From: an uncultured Acidimicrobiaceae bacterium | GTDB lineage: Bacteria > Actinomycetota > Acidimicrobiia > Acidimicrobiales > Ilumatobacteraceae | DNA: 18,573 nucleotides | Reading direction: 5' to 3' | Assembly: GCA_903919215.1 (NCBI GenBank) | Contig: CAIXHI010000032.1 | Location: 1-18,573 of the forward strand | Shown: positions 1 through 6,930 of the stretch, one piece after another | How the letters are laid out: every line of letters starts with the position of its first letter | Numbering within the stretch: position 1 is the stretch's first letter | Program-made: the position numbers and the translations under genes | Notes under the pieces: generated by a model | Databases searched by the model: none | Seen by the model: the letters and a program-made list of their open reading frames with translations, nothing else | What the model was told of the DNA's origin: nothing

Positions 1-18
1 CCACGCCGCGGCCACCCG

Positions 19-35
19 GCCGACTCACCGTCGGC
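19..35 (-). terminator. Short hairpin downstream of the Tat ferritin-like lipoprotein gene (possible terminator)
   Basis: A perfect 6-base stem (GCCGAC / GTCGGC) with a 5-base loop lies about 75 bases beyond the stop codon of the minus-strand gene ending at 109. There is no T-tract after it on either strand, so it is a weak terminator candidate at best. It could equally be a chance stem in GC-rich DNA. Confidence 0.25.
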
Positions 36-61
36 AAGTGTACGTGCGGATTCGCGATGCA

Positions 62-87
62 GGATCGGCCGTATGGATCGGCCGTGT
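62..87. repeat. Two-copy 13-base tandem repeat
   Basis: The unit GGATCGGCCGTAT (62-74) is followed directly by GGATCGGCCGTGT (75-87), with one mismatch, and then a partial third copy GGATC (88-92). It lies in the non-coding stretch 1-108, just beyond the stop codon of the ferritin-like lipoprotein gene. The function is unknown, and replication slippage is the simplest origin. Nothing else identifiable is seen in 1-108. Confidence 0.7.
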
Positions 88-108
88 GGATCTGGCAGGG
101 CCGAACGA

Positions 109-1068
109 TCAGCCCTTGGCGCAGGCGTTGTACGGGTAGGCGAACGAGTTGAGGCTGGGCGTCTCGAAGTTGAGCTTCAGACGCACACCGTTCTCGTCAC
201 CGTTACCGCCGACGTAGATGACCGGCGAGAGTTCACCGAAATGCGATGCGATCGCGACAGGCAGCGGGATCTCGGTCAGCGGCGGGCCGTCACCGGCGGC
301 CGGTGCGGCAGCAGGAGCCGCCGTCGGGGTGGTGACCCCGGGCTGGGCGTTGGCGGCGTCGGCGGCCGACACGTAGCCGGACGGGTTGATGCGCAGCGCC
401 GTCAGCGATGCCTGGCGGGCCGAGCGCACACCGATGGACATCGCTGCTGCTCGAATCGTGGCCAACGTGACCTGCGGGACGAGTGCCTGAGCGGACTCGG
501 CCGACAACGCCTCGAGTGCGAACACCAGGTTCACCATGTCGCGCACGATGTCGTCGCTGGGAGCAATGGCCTTCGCGTTGTCGGTGGCCTCGACGCCGAG
601 GAGCACCCGATCGAAGATCGGTGACAGATAGGCCGCATCGAGGTGCGTATTGCCGCAGTCCCACGACTCGGCACCCTCATCGGTGACCAGACCGTTGTAT
701 GTCGCGGCTGCCTTCACGTGGTGCTGCTGGAAGGTGGTGACGAGCGCAGTGAGGTCGCCGATCGCCGGGAAGGTGGAACTCGTTCCCTGCAGCAACTTCT
801 CGTCGAGCATGCGCTGGTAGGCGTTCACGATCGACAGTTCGACACCGGCAAGGGTGCGCAGCAGCACGCCGTTGTCGACGATCGGGTCGGCGAGTACGGG
901 GGTGGTGGGGCCTTCGCCCACGCGGCCCAGCGTGCCAGCTTCGGTCTTGCGGCAGGCGGCGAGCAGTGCTGCGCCACCGATGGTCATGCTGCCGAGGCGG
1001 AACAGGCCACGACGGCCCATCGGCTGGCTGGTCTGGTTCGCTTCCGTCTGATTCATCTCGTTGCCCAT
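109..1068 (-). CDS. Tat-exported lipoprotein with ferritin-like domain
   Basis: Predicted 319-residue protein, probably exported folded and lipid-anchored outside the cell. Residues 19-20 form a twin-arginine signal (RRGLFRLGS), followed by a hydrophobic run and the lipobox LAAC with Cys39. Residues about 60-240 are helical with ferritin-like spacing of acidic and His residues (GVELSIVNAYQ, FQQHHVKAA, LLGVEATD, FALEALSAESAQ), as in the Ferritin_2-like families. An Ala/Pro/Thr-rich linker follows, then a C-terminal segment of about 60 residues ending in a Cys-containing tail. The usual Glu of the second helix is replaced by Gln-His-His, so an intact diiron site is uncertain. It starts 5 bases after the stop of the upstream ferritin-like gene, so the two are probably co-transcribed. 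An alternative start lies at Met5 (1056). The exact role (metal storage, oxidase or purely structural) is not known. Confidence 0.75.
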   Translation of the reverse strand: MGNEMNQTEANQTSQPMGRRGLFRLGSMTIGGAALLAACRKTEAGTLGRVGEGPTTPVLADPIVDNGVLLRTLAGVELSIVNAYQRMLDEKLLQGTSSTFPAIGDLTALVTTFQQHHVKAAATYNGLVTDEGAESWDCGNTHLDAAYLSPIFDRVLLGVEATDNAKAIAPSDDIVRDMVNLVFALEALSAESAQALVPQVTLATIRAAAMSIGVRSARQASLTALRINPSGYVSAADAANAQPGVTTPTAAPAAAPAAGDGPPLTEIPLPVAIASHFGELSPVIYVGGNGDENGVRLKLNFETPSLNSFAYPYNACAKG

Positions 1069-1073
1069 CTCGT

Positions 1074-1745
1074 TCAGCCCTGACCCAACAGCGAAGCGGC
1101 TTCGGTGTCGACGAGCAATTCACTCTCGTCACTGGAACCGGCCAGATCGGCGAGCACCGTACCGTGGCGTGCTTCGGCGATCTGGATCGATGCGATCAGC
1201 TGTGCGGCATCAGTGCCCTGCAGCTTGCCGAGCATCTCGCCATACGTGGCAACGGCCGCGGACTCGAAGTCGTAGGCCGCAGCGAGCAACTTGTCGGGGG
1301 TGCCGGCCCACGCCGTGGCGAACTGGCGCAGCAGGGTCTCGTTGGCGGTGCCGGACGCTTTGCGACCCAACAGGCCTGACAGCGACTGGGCGTAGGCCTC
1401 GTGTGCTTCACGGATTGTGGTGACCACAACCGCCTGATTGGCGGACCACTTGGCGGCGAGTGCCTTGTCGTACAGCGCACGAGCGGTGAGCTCGAGCTGC
1501 TGCGCGAAGTCGAGCAACGCCACATCGGCGTCGGTCGGTCGCTTCGGTGGCGCAGTGGTGCTGGTGGTGGCGGCTGCGGTGCTGGTGCTCTCGCCTGGTG
1601 TGGTGGTGGTGGACGCGCTGGCCCGACCGCTCATCAGCGGCAGCAGGGACAGGGCAGCACCACTGACACCGGCACCGAGCAGGGCGCGGCGTCCCACTCG
1701 ATGGGGCGCGGCCTCATGGCCGATCTCGGTCACTTCGATATCCAC
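1074..1745 (-). CDS. Tat-exported ferritin-like protein
   Basis: Predicted 223-residue secreted protein. The N-terminus has a twin-arginine motif at residues 19-20 (GRRALLGAG), a hydrophobic stretch and a probable cleavage after ASA (residue 44). A Thr/Ser/Pro-rich linker follows to about residue 69. The rest forms a four-helix ferritin-like domain with candidate diiron ligands in helix 1 (QQLELTARALY), helix 2 (REAHEAYAQ), helix 3 (YDFESAAVATYGE) and helix 4 (AEARHGTVLADL); an ExxH motif is visible in helix 2. The GTG start at 1745 is chosen because an in-frame TGA lies just upstream and AAAGGA sits 9 bases before it. It lies directly upstream of a second, lipid-anchored ferritin-like gene and 64 bases after the FGGY kinase gene. 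The substrate is unknown. Confidence 0.75.
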   Translation of the reverse strand: MDIEVTEIGHEAAPHRVGRRALLGAGVSGAALSLLPLMSGRASASTTTTPGESTSTAAATTSTTAPPKRPTDADVALLDFAQQLELTARALYDKALAAKWSANQAVVVTTIREAHEAYAQSLSGLLGRKASGTANETLLRQFATAWAGTPDKLLAAAYDFESAAVATYGEMLGKLQGTDAAQLIASIQIAEARHGTVLADLAGSSDESELLVDTEAASLLGQG

Positions 1746-1754
1746 TCGGACTCA

Positions 1755-1760
1755 TCCTTT
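1755..1760 (-). promoter_or_regulatory. Ribosome binding site fixing the GTG start of the ferritin-like gene
   Basis: AAAGGA read on the minus strand, 9 bases before the GTG at 1745. It supports that start, for which no in-frame alternative exists upstream. Confidence 0.65.
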
Positions 1761-1809
1761 CGAAACGATCGCCCAACAGCATTCCCGGCCGGAGGCAAGC
1801 AGAGCAACT

Positions 1810-3255
1810 CTAGAAGTCCAGAGCCGACAGGTCGGGTATCCAACGCCGTGATCGCTCGACCGCTTCGGCCCACCGATCTCGGTCGAGTCGGGCTCCCGGG
1901 GTGACCACATGACGCGGCTGCCAGGCCTGAGCAATGTCGTCGAGCGAGCCCCACACACCGACCGCCAGGCCGGCGAGGTAGGCGGCACCGATGGTGGTGG
2001 CTTCGGTGTGGCGCGACACCTCGACCGGCTTGCCGCTCGCGTCGGCGAGTGCCTGGACGAACGTCGGGTTCACGCTCATACCGCCATCGACACGCAACAA
2101 CGGCACAGAATGGCCGCTGCCGGCTTCGGCAGCATCCACCAGATCGGCACCTCGGTGGGCGACACCCTCGAGCACTGCACGGGTGATCTGCGCTCGCCCG
2201 GTGCCGCGCGTGAGGCCCAGCAGCGTGCCGCGTGCGCCGTAGTCCCAGTGCGGGGTGCCCAGACCCATGAGTGCCGGCACGTACATCACGCCGTCCGTCG
2301 TCGCGCACTGCGCCGCCACATCGTGGCTTTCCGCCGGACTCGCGAGGATGCCGAGATCCTGCACCAGCCATTCCACGTTGGTTCCTGCCGACAGCATGAT
2401 CGCCTCGACACCCCACGTGCAGCGGCCATCGCGGCTCCACGCCACGATCGGGAAGATGCCCTCGGGGGTGCGGTTGCCGGTGGTGGGTGCGGCAGCGTCG
2501 GTGCACATGTCGAGCATGCCGCCGGTGCCGAAGGTGATCTTCGCCATCCCAGGATGCACACAGCTCTGGCCGATGAGGCTGCCCTGCTGGTCGCCGACGA
2601 GCGACGCCAACGGGGGAGCGCCCGGCAGCGCGTGGGCGGTTCCGAACACACCCGAGGTGTCGACCAGTCGGGGCAACATTCGCTCGGGGATGTTCAACGC
2701 GGCGCACGCGCTGGACGACCAGCCCGACGCGTCGGGCTTCAGCAGACCGGTGACGGCAGCGTTCGAGTGGTCGGTGACATGGAGCTCGCCGCGGCTGAGC
2801 CCCCAGGCCACCCACGAATCGACCGTGCCGAAACACAGGTCGCGCTCGCGACCAGGGTCGAACGTGTTCAGCAGCCACGCCACCTTGGTGGCCGATTGGT
2901 TCGGCGCGAGATGCAACCCATGCTCGGCCTTCACCGTGATGCAGTCGAAAACTGTGCGCAGGTCTTGCCAGCCGATACCTGGTCCGACCGGTTCGCCTGT
3001 GGCGCGATCCCACACGATGGTGCTGGCCCGCTGGGCGGTGATACCCACGGCCACGACCGGCCCGCTCTGCGCAAGCGCCGCGTGGGCGACCTCCAGGACG
3101 GCAGCGGCCATACCGGGTGCGTCGAACTCGACCATGCCCGGAAACGGCGAGCTGGGCGGGAAGGCGCGGTAGTGCAGTGCGGCGACCTCACCGTCCGGTG
3201 TGACGACCGCGGCGCGCAGTCCGGATGTACCGACATCGACGACGAGCACGCTCAT
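1810..3255 (-). CDS. Glycerol-kinase-like FGGY carbohydrate kinase with altered substrate pocket
   Basis: Predicted 481-residue cytoplasmic sugar/polyol kinase of the FGGY family, close to GlpK along its length (FGTVDSW near 142-148, GDQQGSL at 221, AKITFGTGG, LGLTRGTG, LRVDGG, GAAYLAGLAVG). Aligned by eye to E. coli GlpK, Arg83, Trp103 and Asp245 correspond to Arg76, Trp96 and Asp222, but Glu84 is Ala77 (QRAS instead of QRET) and Tyr135 is Asn119 (PNQSATK instead of PYFSGTK). Both are glycerol-contacting positions, so the substrate is probably not plain glycerol; a substituted glycerol or other polyol is inferred. The start at 3255 overlaps the stop of the upstream membrane protein gene as ATGA. 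It is the last gene of the glpD operon. Naming it glpK would overstate the evidence. Confidence 0.85.
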   Translation of the reverse strand: MSVLVVDVGTSGLRAAVVTPDGEVAALHYRAFPPSSPFPGMVEFDAPGMAAAVLEVAHAALAQSGPVVAVGITAQRASTIVWDRATGEPVGPGIGWQDLRTVFDCITVKAEHGLHLAPNQSATKVAWLLNTFDPGRERDLCFGTVDSWVAWGLSRGELHVTDHSNAAVTGLLKPDASGWSSSACAALNIPERMLPRLVDTSGVFGTAHALPGAPPLASLVGDQQGSLIGQSCVHPGMAKITFGTGGMLDMCTDAAAPTTGNRTPEGIFPIVAWSRDGRCTWGVEAIMLSAGTNVEWLVQDLGILASPAESHDVAAQCATTDGVMYVPALMGLGTPHWDYGARGTLLGLTRGTGRAQITRAVLEGVAHRGADLVDAAEAGSGHSVPLLRVDGGMSVNPTFVQALADASGKPVEVSRHTEATTIGAAYLAGLAVGVWGSLDDIAQAWQPRHVVTPGARLDRDRWAEAVERSRRWIPDLSALDF

Positions 3256-3686
3256 GACTGGTCGGTCCTGGACGTCAGTGCCGTGCCGCGCATACCGGGC
3301 ACAAGGCCGCGCTTGCGGAGCACGCTGCCCAACCCGCCGCCGATGAGTCCGGCGAAGATGACGGTGGTGAACGTGAAGAAGATGCCGAGCCAACTCACCG
3401 AGGCACCGCGCACGAGGCGGATGGTCGTGAACGTGCCCTGCGTTGCGAGATACGTGCCGCCGGCGCAGAACAGACCGTGTACGAGCGGATACCCGTTCTC
3501 CTGAACCCAGGAGGCGATGCCGGCGCCCAGTGTGAACCCAGCGAGCGCGCCCAGCCACAGCACCGATGTCCAGGGCGAGTGCTTGTCGTGCGCACCCATC
3601 AGCGCTGAGCCGACAGCGAAGGGCACGGCGAAGATCAGCGACACCAGGGCCCCTTGCCGGAGCGCCTTGTGATCGAGTGCGCTCAT
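3252..3686 (-). CDS. Small four-helix membrane protein of the glpD operon
   Basis: Predicted 144-residue integral membrane protein with no family recognised. Four hydrophobic segments are visible: about residues 12-30 (VSLIFAVPFAVGSALMG), 40-60 (VLWLGALAGFTLGAGIASW), 68-88 (LVHGLFCAGGTYLATQGTF) and 97-122 (VSWLGIFFTFTTVIFAGLIGGGLGSVL). A basic stretch RKRG follows the last helix. The start at 3686 forms an ATGA overlap with the upstream flavoprotein gene, and its stop forms another ATGA overlap with the kinase. This strict coupling argues for stoichiometric production with both neighbours. A role as transporter or membrane anchor for the pathway is inference only. Confidence 0.8.
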   Translation of the reverse strand: MSALDHKALRQGALVSLIFAVPFAVGSALMGAHDKHSPWTSVLWLGALAGFTLGAGIASWVQENGYPLVHGLFCAGGTYLATQGTFTTIRLVRGASVSWLGIFFTFTTVIFAGLIGGGLGSVLRKRGLVPGMRGTALTSRTDQS

Positions 3687-5155
3687 GGCCACTGCACCTT
3701 TCCGAACGATGACGGCAATCCCAGTTTGCCCGGGTTCAACACACCCTTGGGATCGAGCGCGTTCCGCACTGACTGCAGCACGGTGAAGGCGCTGCCGAGT
3801 GCTTCGGCGGCAAACCGACCGCGGTTCAGTCCGACGCCGTGGTGGTGCGAAAGGTTGCCTCCGTGCTCCAGCACTGCTCGCTGGCCAGCGTCCCACATCG
3901 CCACGTAGGTGCTCTCGACAGCCTCGGGTGGAGGTGTCGCGGCGAACGTGAAATACAGGCAGGCGCCATCGAGGTAGCTGTGCGAGAGGTGGCAGCTGGC
4001 CGCACGTGCATGTGGCACCGCGAGGAGCGCTGCCGTGGCGCTGCGAAACACATCGGGTAGAGCCGACCACGGAGCGGCGATCTCCAACGTGTCGACGACC
4101 AATCCGGCGCGGGTGAGACCCTGCAGCGCGCTGGTGTCGTTGCGGTGCTGCATCCATTTCTCAACGAGCTGCACCGGCAGGGGAGTGGCGTGCGCACACT
4201 CCTCGGCGACGATGCTCATCGTCGCGTCGACGATCCGCTGATCGCCCTCGTCCAGCACCAGCAGCGCACAGTTGCTGCCGTCGCCTTCCTGGCCGCGTTG
4301 GGTCTCGATCCTGTCGTACAGCCTCAGCACCGCTGGTGTGGCGCCACGCCGCAGAATGCGCCGACAGGCCTCGATACCGGCCTCGAAGGTGGTGAACGAA
4401 TAGGCCGCCCGTTGTTCGACAGCCGGCACGGGGTGCGCTCGCAGGAGCACTTTGGTGACGACGCCCAGTGTGCCCTCGCTGCCCACGAACAGCTGTGTGA
4501 GATCGGGGCCTTGTGCCGCCGCCGGGAAACCGCCGGTGCGCACGATGGTGCCATCGGCCAGCACGACCTCCAGGCCGGCCACCATGTCTTCGATCTTGCC
4601 GTAGCGGGTGGAGTACTGGCCTGCGCCCCGACACGCCACCCAGCCGCCGACAGTGGCCAGGTCGAAGCTCTGCGGGAAGTGCCCGATGGTGAGTGCGTGA
4701 TCGCGGCGGAGTTCCTGCTCGAGTTCGGGGCCGAACGTGCCCGACCACACCTCCACCAGACCAGAGAGTGCGTCGACCGACACGATGCCGTCGAGGCCGG
4801 TGGTGTTGAGCACCACTCCGCCGAACACCGGCACCGAGCCGCCGACCACGCCGCTGCGTCCACCGGCAGCGGTGACGGGTACCCCCGCCTCGTTGCACAG
4901 CGACACGACCGCTGCGACCTGTTCGGTGGTGACAGGGCGAGCCACGACGGCCGCTCGTTGGGGCACCTCGCCGGCGAGCGACCAGTGGAGCGCGAGTGGC
5001 CACCAGTCGCGGCTGGCCTCGGCGGTGGTGCGCTCGTCGGTGCTGCACGGGCACACCGCAGCAAGGGTGTCGGCGAACCCGGATGGCAGGGTGACTGCGC
5101 CGCCGAAGCGGGCGGCCGTGCCGGTGAGTTCGATAGGGGCGGTGGGCTCGGTCAT
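3683..5155 (-). CDS. FAD-linked oxidase similar to alkyldihydroxyacetonephosphate synthase
   Basis: Predicted 490-residue flavoprotein of the vanillyl-alcohol-oxidase/PCMH fold. An FAD-binding part (about 65-245) carries AAGGRSGVVGG, the AGPS-type signature PQSFDLATVGGWVACRGAGQ near 161-180, and GSEGTLGVVTKV near 225. The C-terminal cap contains the residues known to be catalytic in eukaryotic alkyl-DHAP synthase: an Arg in RLYD (278), a Tyr in SYLDGACLYF (394) and a triple His in SHHHGVGLNR (437-439). That family swaps the acyl chain of acyl-DHAP for a fatty alcohol to form an ether bond. Whether this protein makes ether lipids or oxidises another glycerol-like or hydroxy-acid substrate cannot be told from sequence. 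The start at 5155 forms an ATGA overlap with the glpD stop, and its end overlaps the membrane protein start. Confidence 0.85.
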   Translation of the reverse strand: MTEPTAPIELTGTAARFGGAVTLPSGFADTLAAVCPCSTDERTTAEASRDWWPLALHWSLAGEVPQRAAVVARPVTTEQVAAVVSLCNEAGVPVTAAGGRSGVVGGSVPVFGGVVLNTTGLDGIVSVDALSGLVEVWSGTFGPELEQELRRDHALTIGHFPQSFDLATVGGWVACRGAGQYSTRYGKIEDMVAGLEVVLADGTIVRTGGFPAAAQGPDLTQLFVGSEGTLGVVTKVLLRAHPVPAVEQRAAYSFTTFEAGIEACRRILRRGATPAVLRLYDRIETQRGQEGDGSNCALLVLDEGDQRIVDATMSIVAEECAHATPLPVQLVEKWMQHRNDTSALQGLTRAGLVVDTLEIAAPWSALPDVFRSATAALLAVPHARAASCHLSHSYLDGACLYFTFAATPPPEAVESTYVAMWDAGQRAVLEHGGNLSHHHGVGLNRGRFAAEALGSAFTVLQSVRNALDPKGVLNPGKLGLPSSFGKVQWP

Positions 5156-6885
5156 ACGGGTTCCGACTCGTGTTGCTCGGGCGTGAGTGCGGCCATCGTC
5201 TCGGCCGCGCACTGCGCCGTGAAGCTCGCCAACTGTTCGGCGGTGCGCGCCGTGTCCCACCCGAGTTCTGCAGCCAACAGGGCCGCGACTGCCGGGGCCG
5301 CGGCCAGCGATGCGCCGCGGTCGAAGATGCGCGCCCGAGTGCGTCGCGTCAACACATCGTCGAGCGACAACGCCATCTCGTTGCGCACGGCGTACACGGC
5401 TTCAGCACGCAGGTACGGCAACCCGGGTACGAGTGGTTCACCCAAGCTGGGGTCGACGGCAATCAGCGAGCGCACCTCGTTGGCCAGCGTGCCGAAGCGG
5501 TTCGCGAGGTGCGTGTCTGGTGCGCCGGGCTTGGGCTCGCGGAAGCCAGCTGCGCCGAGTAGCGGCAGGTTGCGTGTGCGGCAGCGCGCCTTGCGGTCGA
5601 GGCGGTGCAGCACTGCGTCGACGGTGTCCTCAGCCATCTCGCGATACGTCGTGAGCTTGCCGCCGGTGATGGTGATGACACCGTTGCCGTGGTGGTCGAC
5701 CTTGTGGTGACGTGAAAGGTCGGCGGTGCGTCCCGACGACGCCGCCTTCACCAGTGGCCGCAACCCGGCCCACACACCGGTGATGTCATCGGCCGTGACG
5801 TTGGTGTTGACCGTTGCGTTCAGCGCTGCGAGCACATAGTCGATGTCGTTCTTCGTGCATGGCGGGTCGAGCAGCGTCCCCTGGTAATCGGTGTCGGTGG
5901 TACCGATGTAGCAGTGGCGGAACGTGCCGTCCGGCAGTTCGTCCCATGGCACCACGAACAGACTGCGGCGGTCCTTGGGTACTGGGATGACGACCGCGAT
6001 GTCGTTGCGCACCTTCTCCCATGGAATCGTGATGTGGACGCCCTTGGCCGGGCGAATGGAGTCCGGATGGTGGTCCTCGGCGAGCGCGCGCACATCATCG
6101 GCCCACACACCTGCTGCGTTGACCACCACCTTGGCGTTGACCGTGAAACGCCGTCCGTCGGCTTCCACGACGGCGCCGGTGATCGCTCCGTGTGTGTCCT
6201 TCTGCAGTTCGACGATTGAGCATCCGTTCGCCACCACGGCGCCGTTCACAGCAGCGGTACGCAACACGTTCAGGACCAAGCGGGCGTCGTCGGCAGCGGC
6301 GTCGTAGTAGAGGTACGCCGAGGCGAGCCGCTCCTTGGGCATGGTGGGCAGGTGCGCGAACGCGGCGTCCTTGCGCAGTCGCTTGTGGACCTTGCCGATG
6401 CGCCATCCACCGGTGATGTCGTACATCCACATTGCCGACCCCATGGCCCGGGCGATCTTGCGCGACACCACACCGTTCTTGGTGAGGATCGGGATCATGA
6501 ACGGCAGCACCTTCACCAGGTGCGGTGCGTTGCGGCGCAACCGACGACGTTCGTGCAGTGCTTGATAGACGAGGTTGACCTCACCCTGCTGCAGATAGCG
6601 CAAGCCACCGTGCACCAGCTTCGAACTCTTCGACGATGTACCCGAGGCGAAGTCGTCGCGCTCGATGAGTGCCGTGCGCAGGCCGCGGGTGGTGGCGTCG
6701 AGTGCGACGCCGGCGCCAGTGATACCGCCGCCGATGATCAGCACGTCGAACGTCTCTTGCTCGAGTCGCTGCAGCATTGGCCCGCGGCGGAACGGTTGGT
6801 TACCTGACACGGTTACTGAGTCGGACATCGGGTTCATCCTAGGGAGATCGGTGCGGTGGCCATTCAGCGCAGCATTGCTGTTCAT
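5152..6885 (-). CDS. glpD: Aerobic glycerol-3-phosphate dehydrogenase
   Basis: FAD-dependent enzyme oxidising sn-glycerol-3-phosphate to dihydroxyacetone phosphate, usually at the inner face of the membrane and passing electrons to quinone. The 577-residue reading frame has the dinucleotide-binding GGGITGAG near residue 52, the family signature SSKSSKLVHGGLRYL, the catalytic-domain motif GVWAGLRPL, TGGKLTTYR and a C-terminal DAO_C-type helical domain. Three starts are possible: ATG 6885, ATG 6837, and ATG 6828 with AGGATG a few bases upstream. The last would give 558 residues and a more typical N-terminus. It is the first gene of the four-gene operon. Upstream, in the 45-base gap to the divergent PerR-like gene, lies a 30-base palindrome likely to control it. 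Confidence 0.93.
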   Translation of the reverse strand: MNSNAALNGHRTDLPRMNPMSDSVTVSGNQPFRRGPMLQRLEQETFDVLIIGGGITGAGVALDATTRGLRTALIERDDFASGTSSKSSKLVHGGLRYLQQGEVNLVYQALHERRRLRRNAPHLVKVLPFMIPILTKNGVVSRKIARAMGSAMWMYDITGGWRIGKVHKRLRKDAAFAHLPTMPKERLASAYLYYDAAADDARLVLNVLRTAAVNGAVVANGCSIVELQKDTHGAITGAVVEADGRRFTVNAKVVVNAAGVWADDVRALAEDHHPDSIRPAKGVHITIPWEKVRNDIAVVIPVPKDRRSLFVVPWDELPDGTFRHCYIGTTDTDYQGTLLDPPCTKNDIDYVLAALNATVNTNVTADDITGVWAGLRPLVKAASSGRTADLSRHHKVDHHGNGVITITGGKLTTYREMAEDTVDAVLHRLDRKARCRTRNLPLLGAAGFREPKPGAPDTHLANRFGTLANEVRSLIAVDPSLGEPLVPGLPYLRAEAVYAVRNEMALSLDDVLTRRTRARIFDRGASLAAAPAVAALLAAELGWDTARTAEQLASFTAQCAAETMAALTPEQHESEPV

Positions 6886-6897
6886 CTCGTGTTAATT

Positions 6898-6927
6898 CGC
6901 ACATAATGCAGATCAGCATGATGTGCG
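6898..6927. promoter_or_regulatory. 30-base near-perfect palindrome, candidate operator between glpD and the Fur-family gene
   Basis: Thirteen of fifteen base pairs are symmetric about 6912/6913. The outer arms are CGCACAT (6898-6904) and ATGTGCG (6921-6927); the inner arms are ATGC (6906-6909) and GCAT (6916-6919) around GATC (6911-6914). It contains -10-like hexamers for both directions: CATAAT on plus (6902-6907) and CATTAT on minus. A bound protein could therefore control glpD and the regulator at once. It does not resemble the Fur, PerR or Zur boxes that I know, so the binding protein may be the adjacent regulator with an unusual site or a glycerol-pathway regulator encoded elsewhere. 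Confidence 0.75.
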
Positions 6928-6930
6928 GCT

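Noticed and set aside
1730..3013. 427-codon minus-strand frame overlapping the kinase
   Set aside because: Arg/His/Gly-rich alternative frame of the kinase gene, with no domain.
1909..3504. 531-codon open frame on the plus strand opposite the FGGY kinase and membrane protein genes
   Set aside because: It is a GC-driven shadow: the minus strand encodes clear FGGY motifs, while this frame has an Arg/His-rich composition with no recognisable domain.
4145..5710. 521-codon open frame on the plus strand opposite the AGPS-like and glpD genes
   Set aside because: It crosses the junction of two certain minus-strand genes and has no motif; it is a shadow frame.
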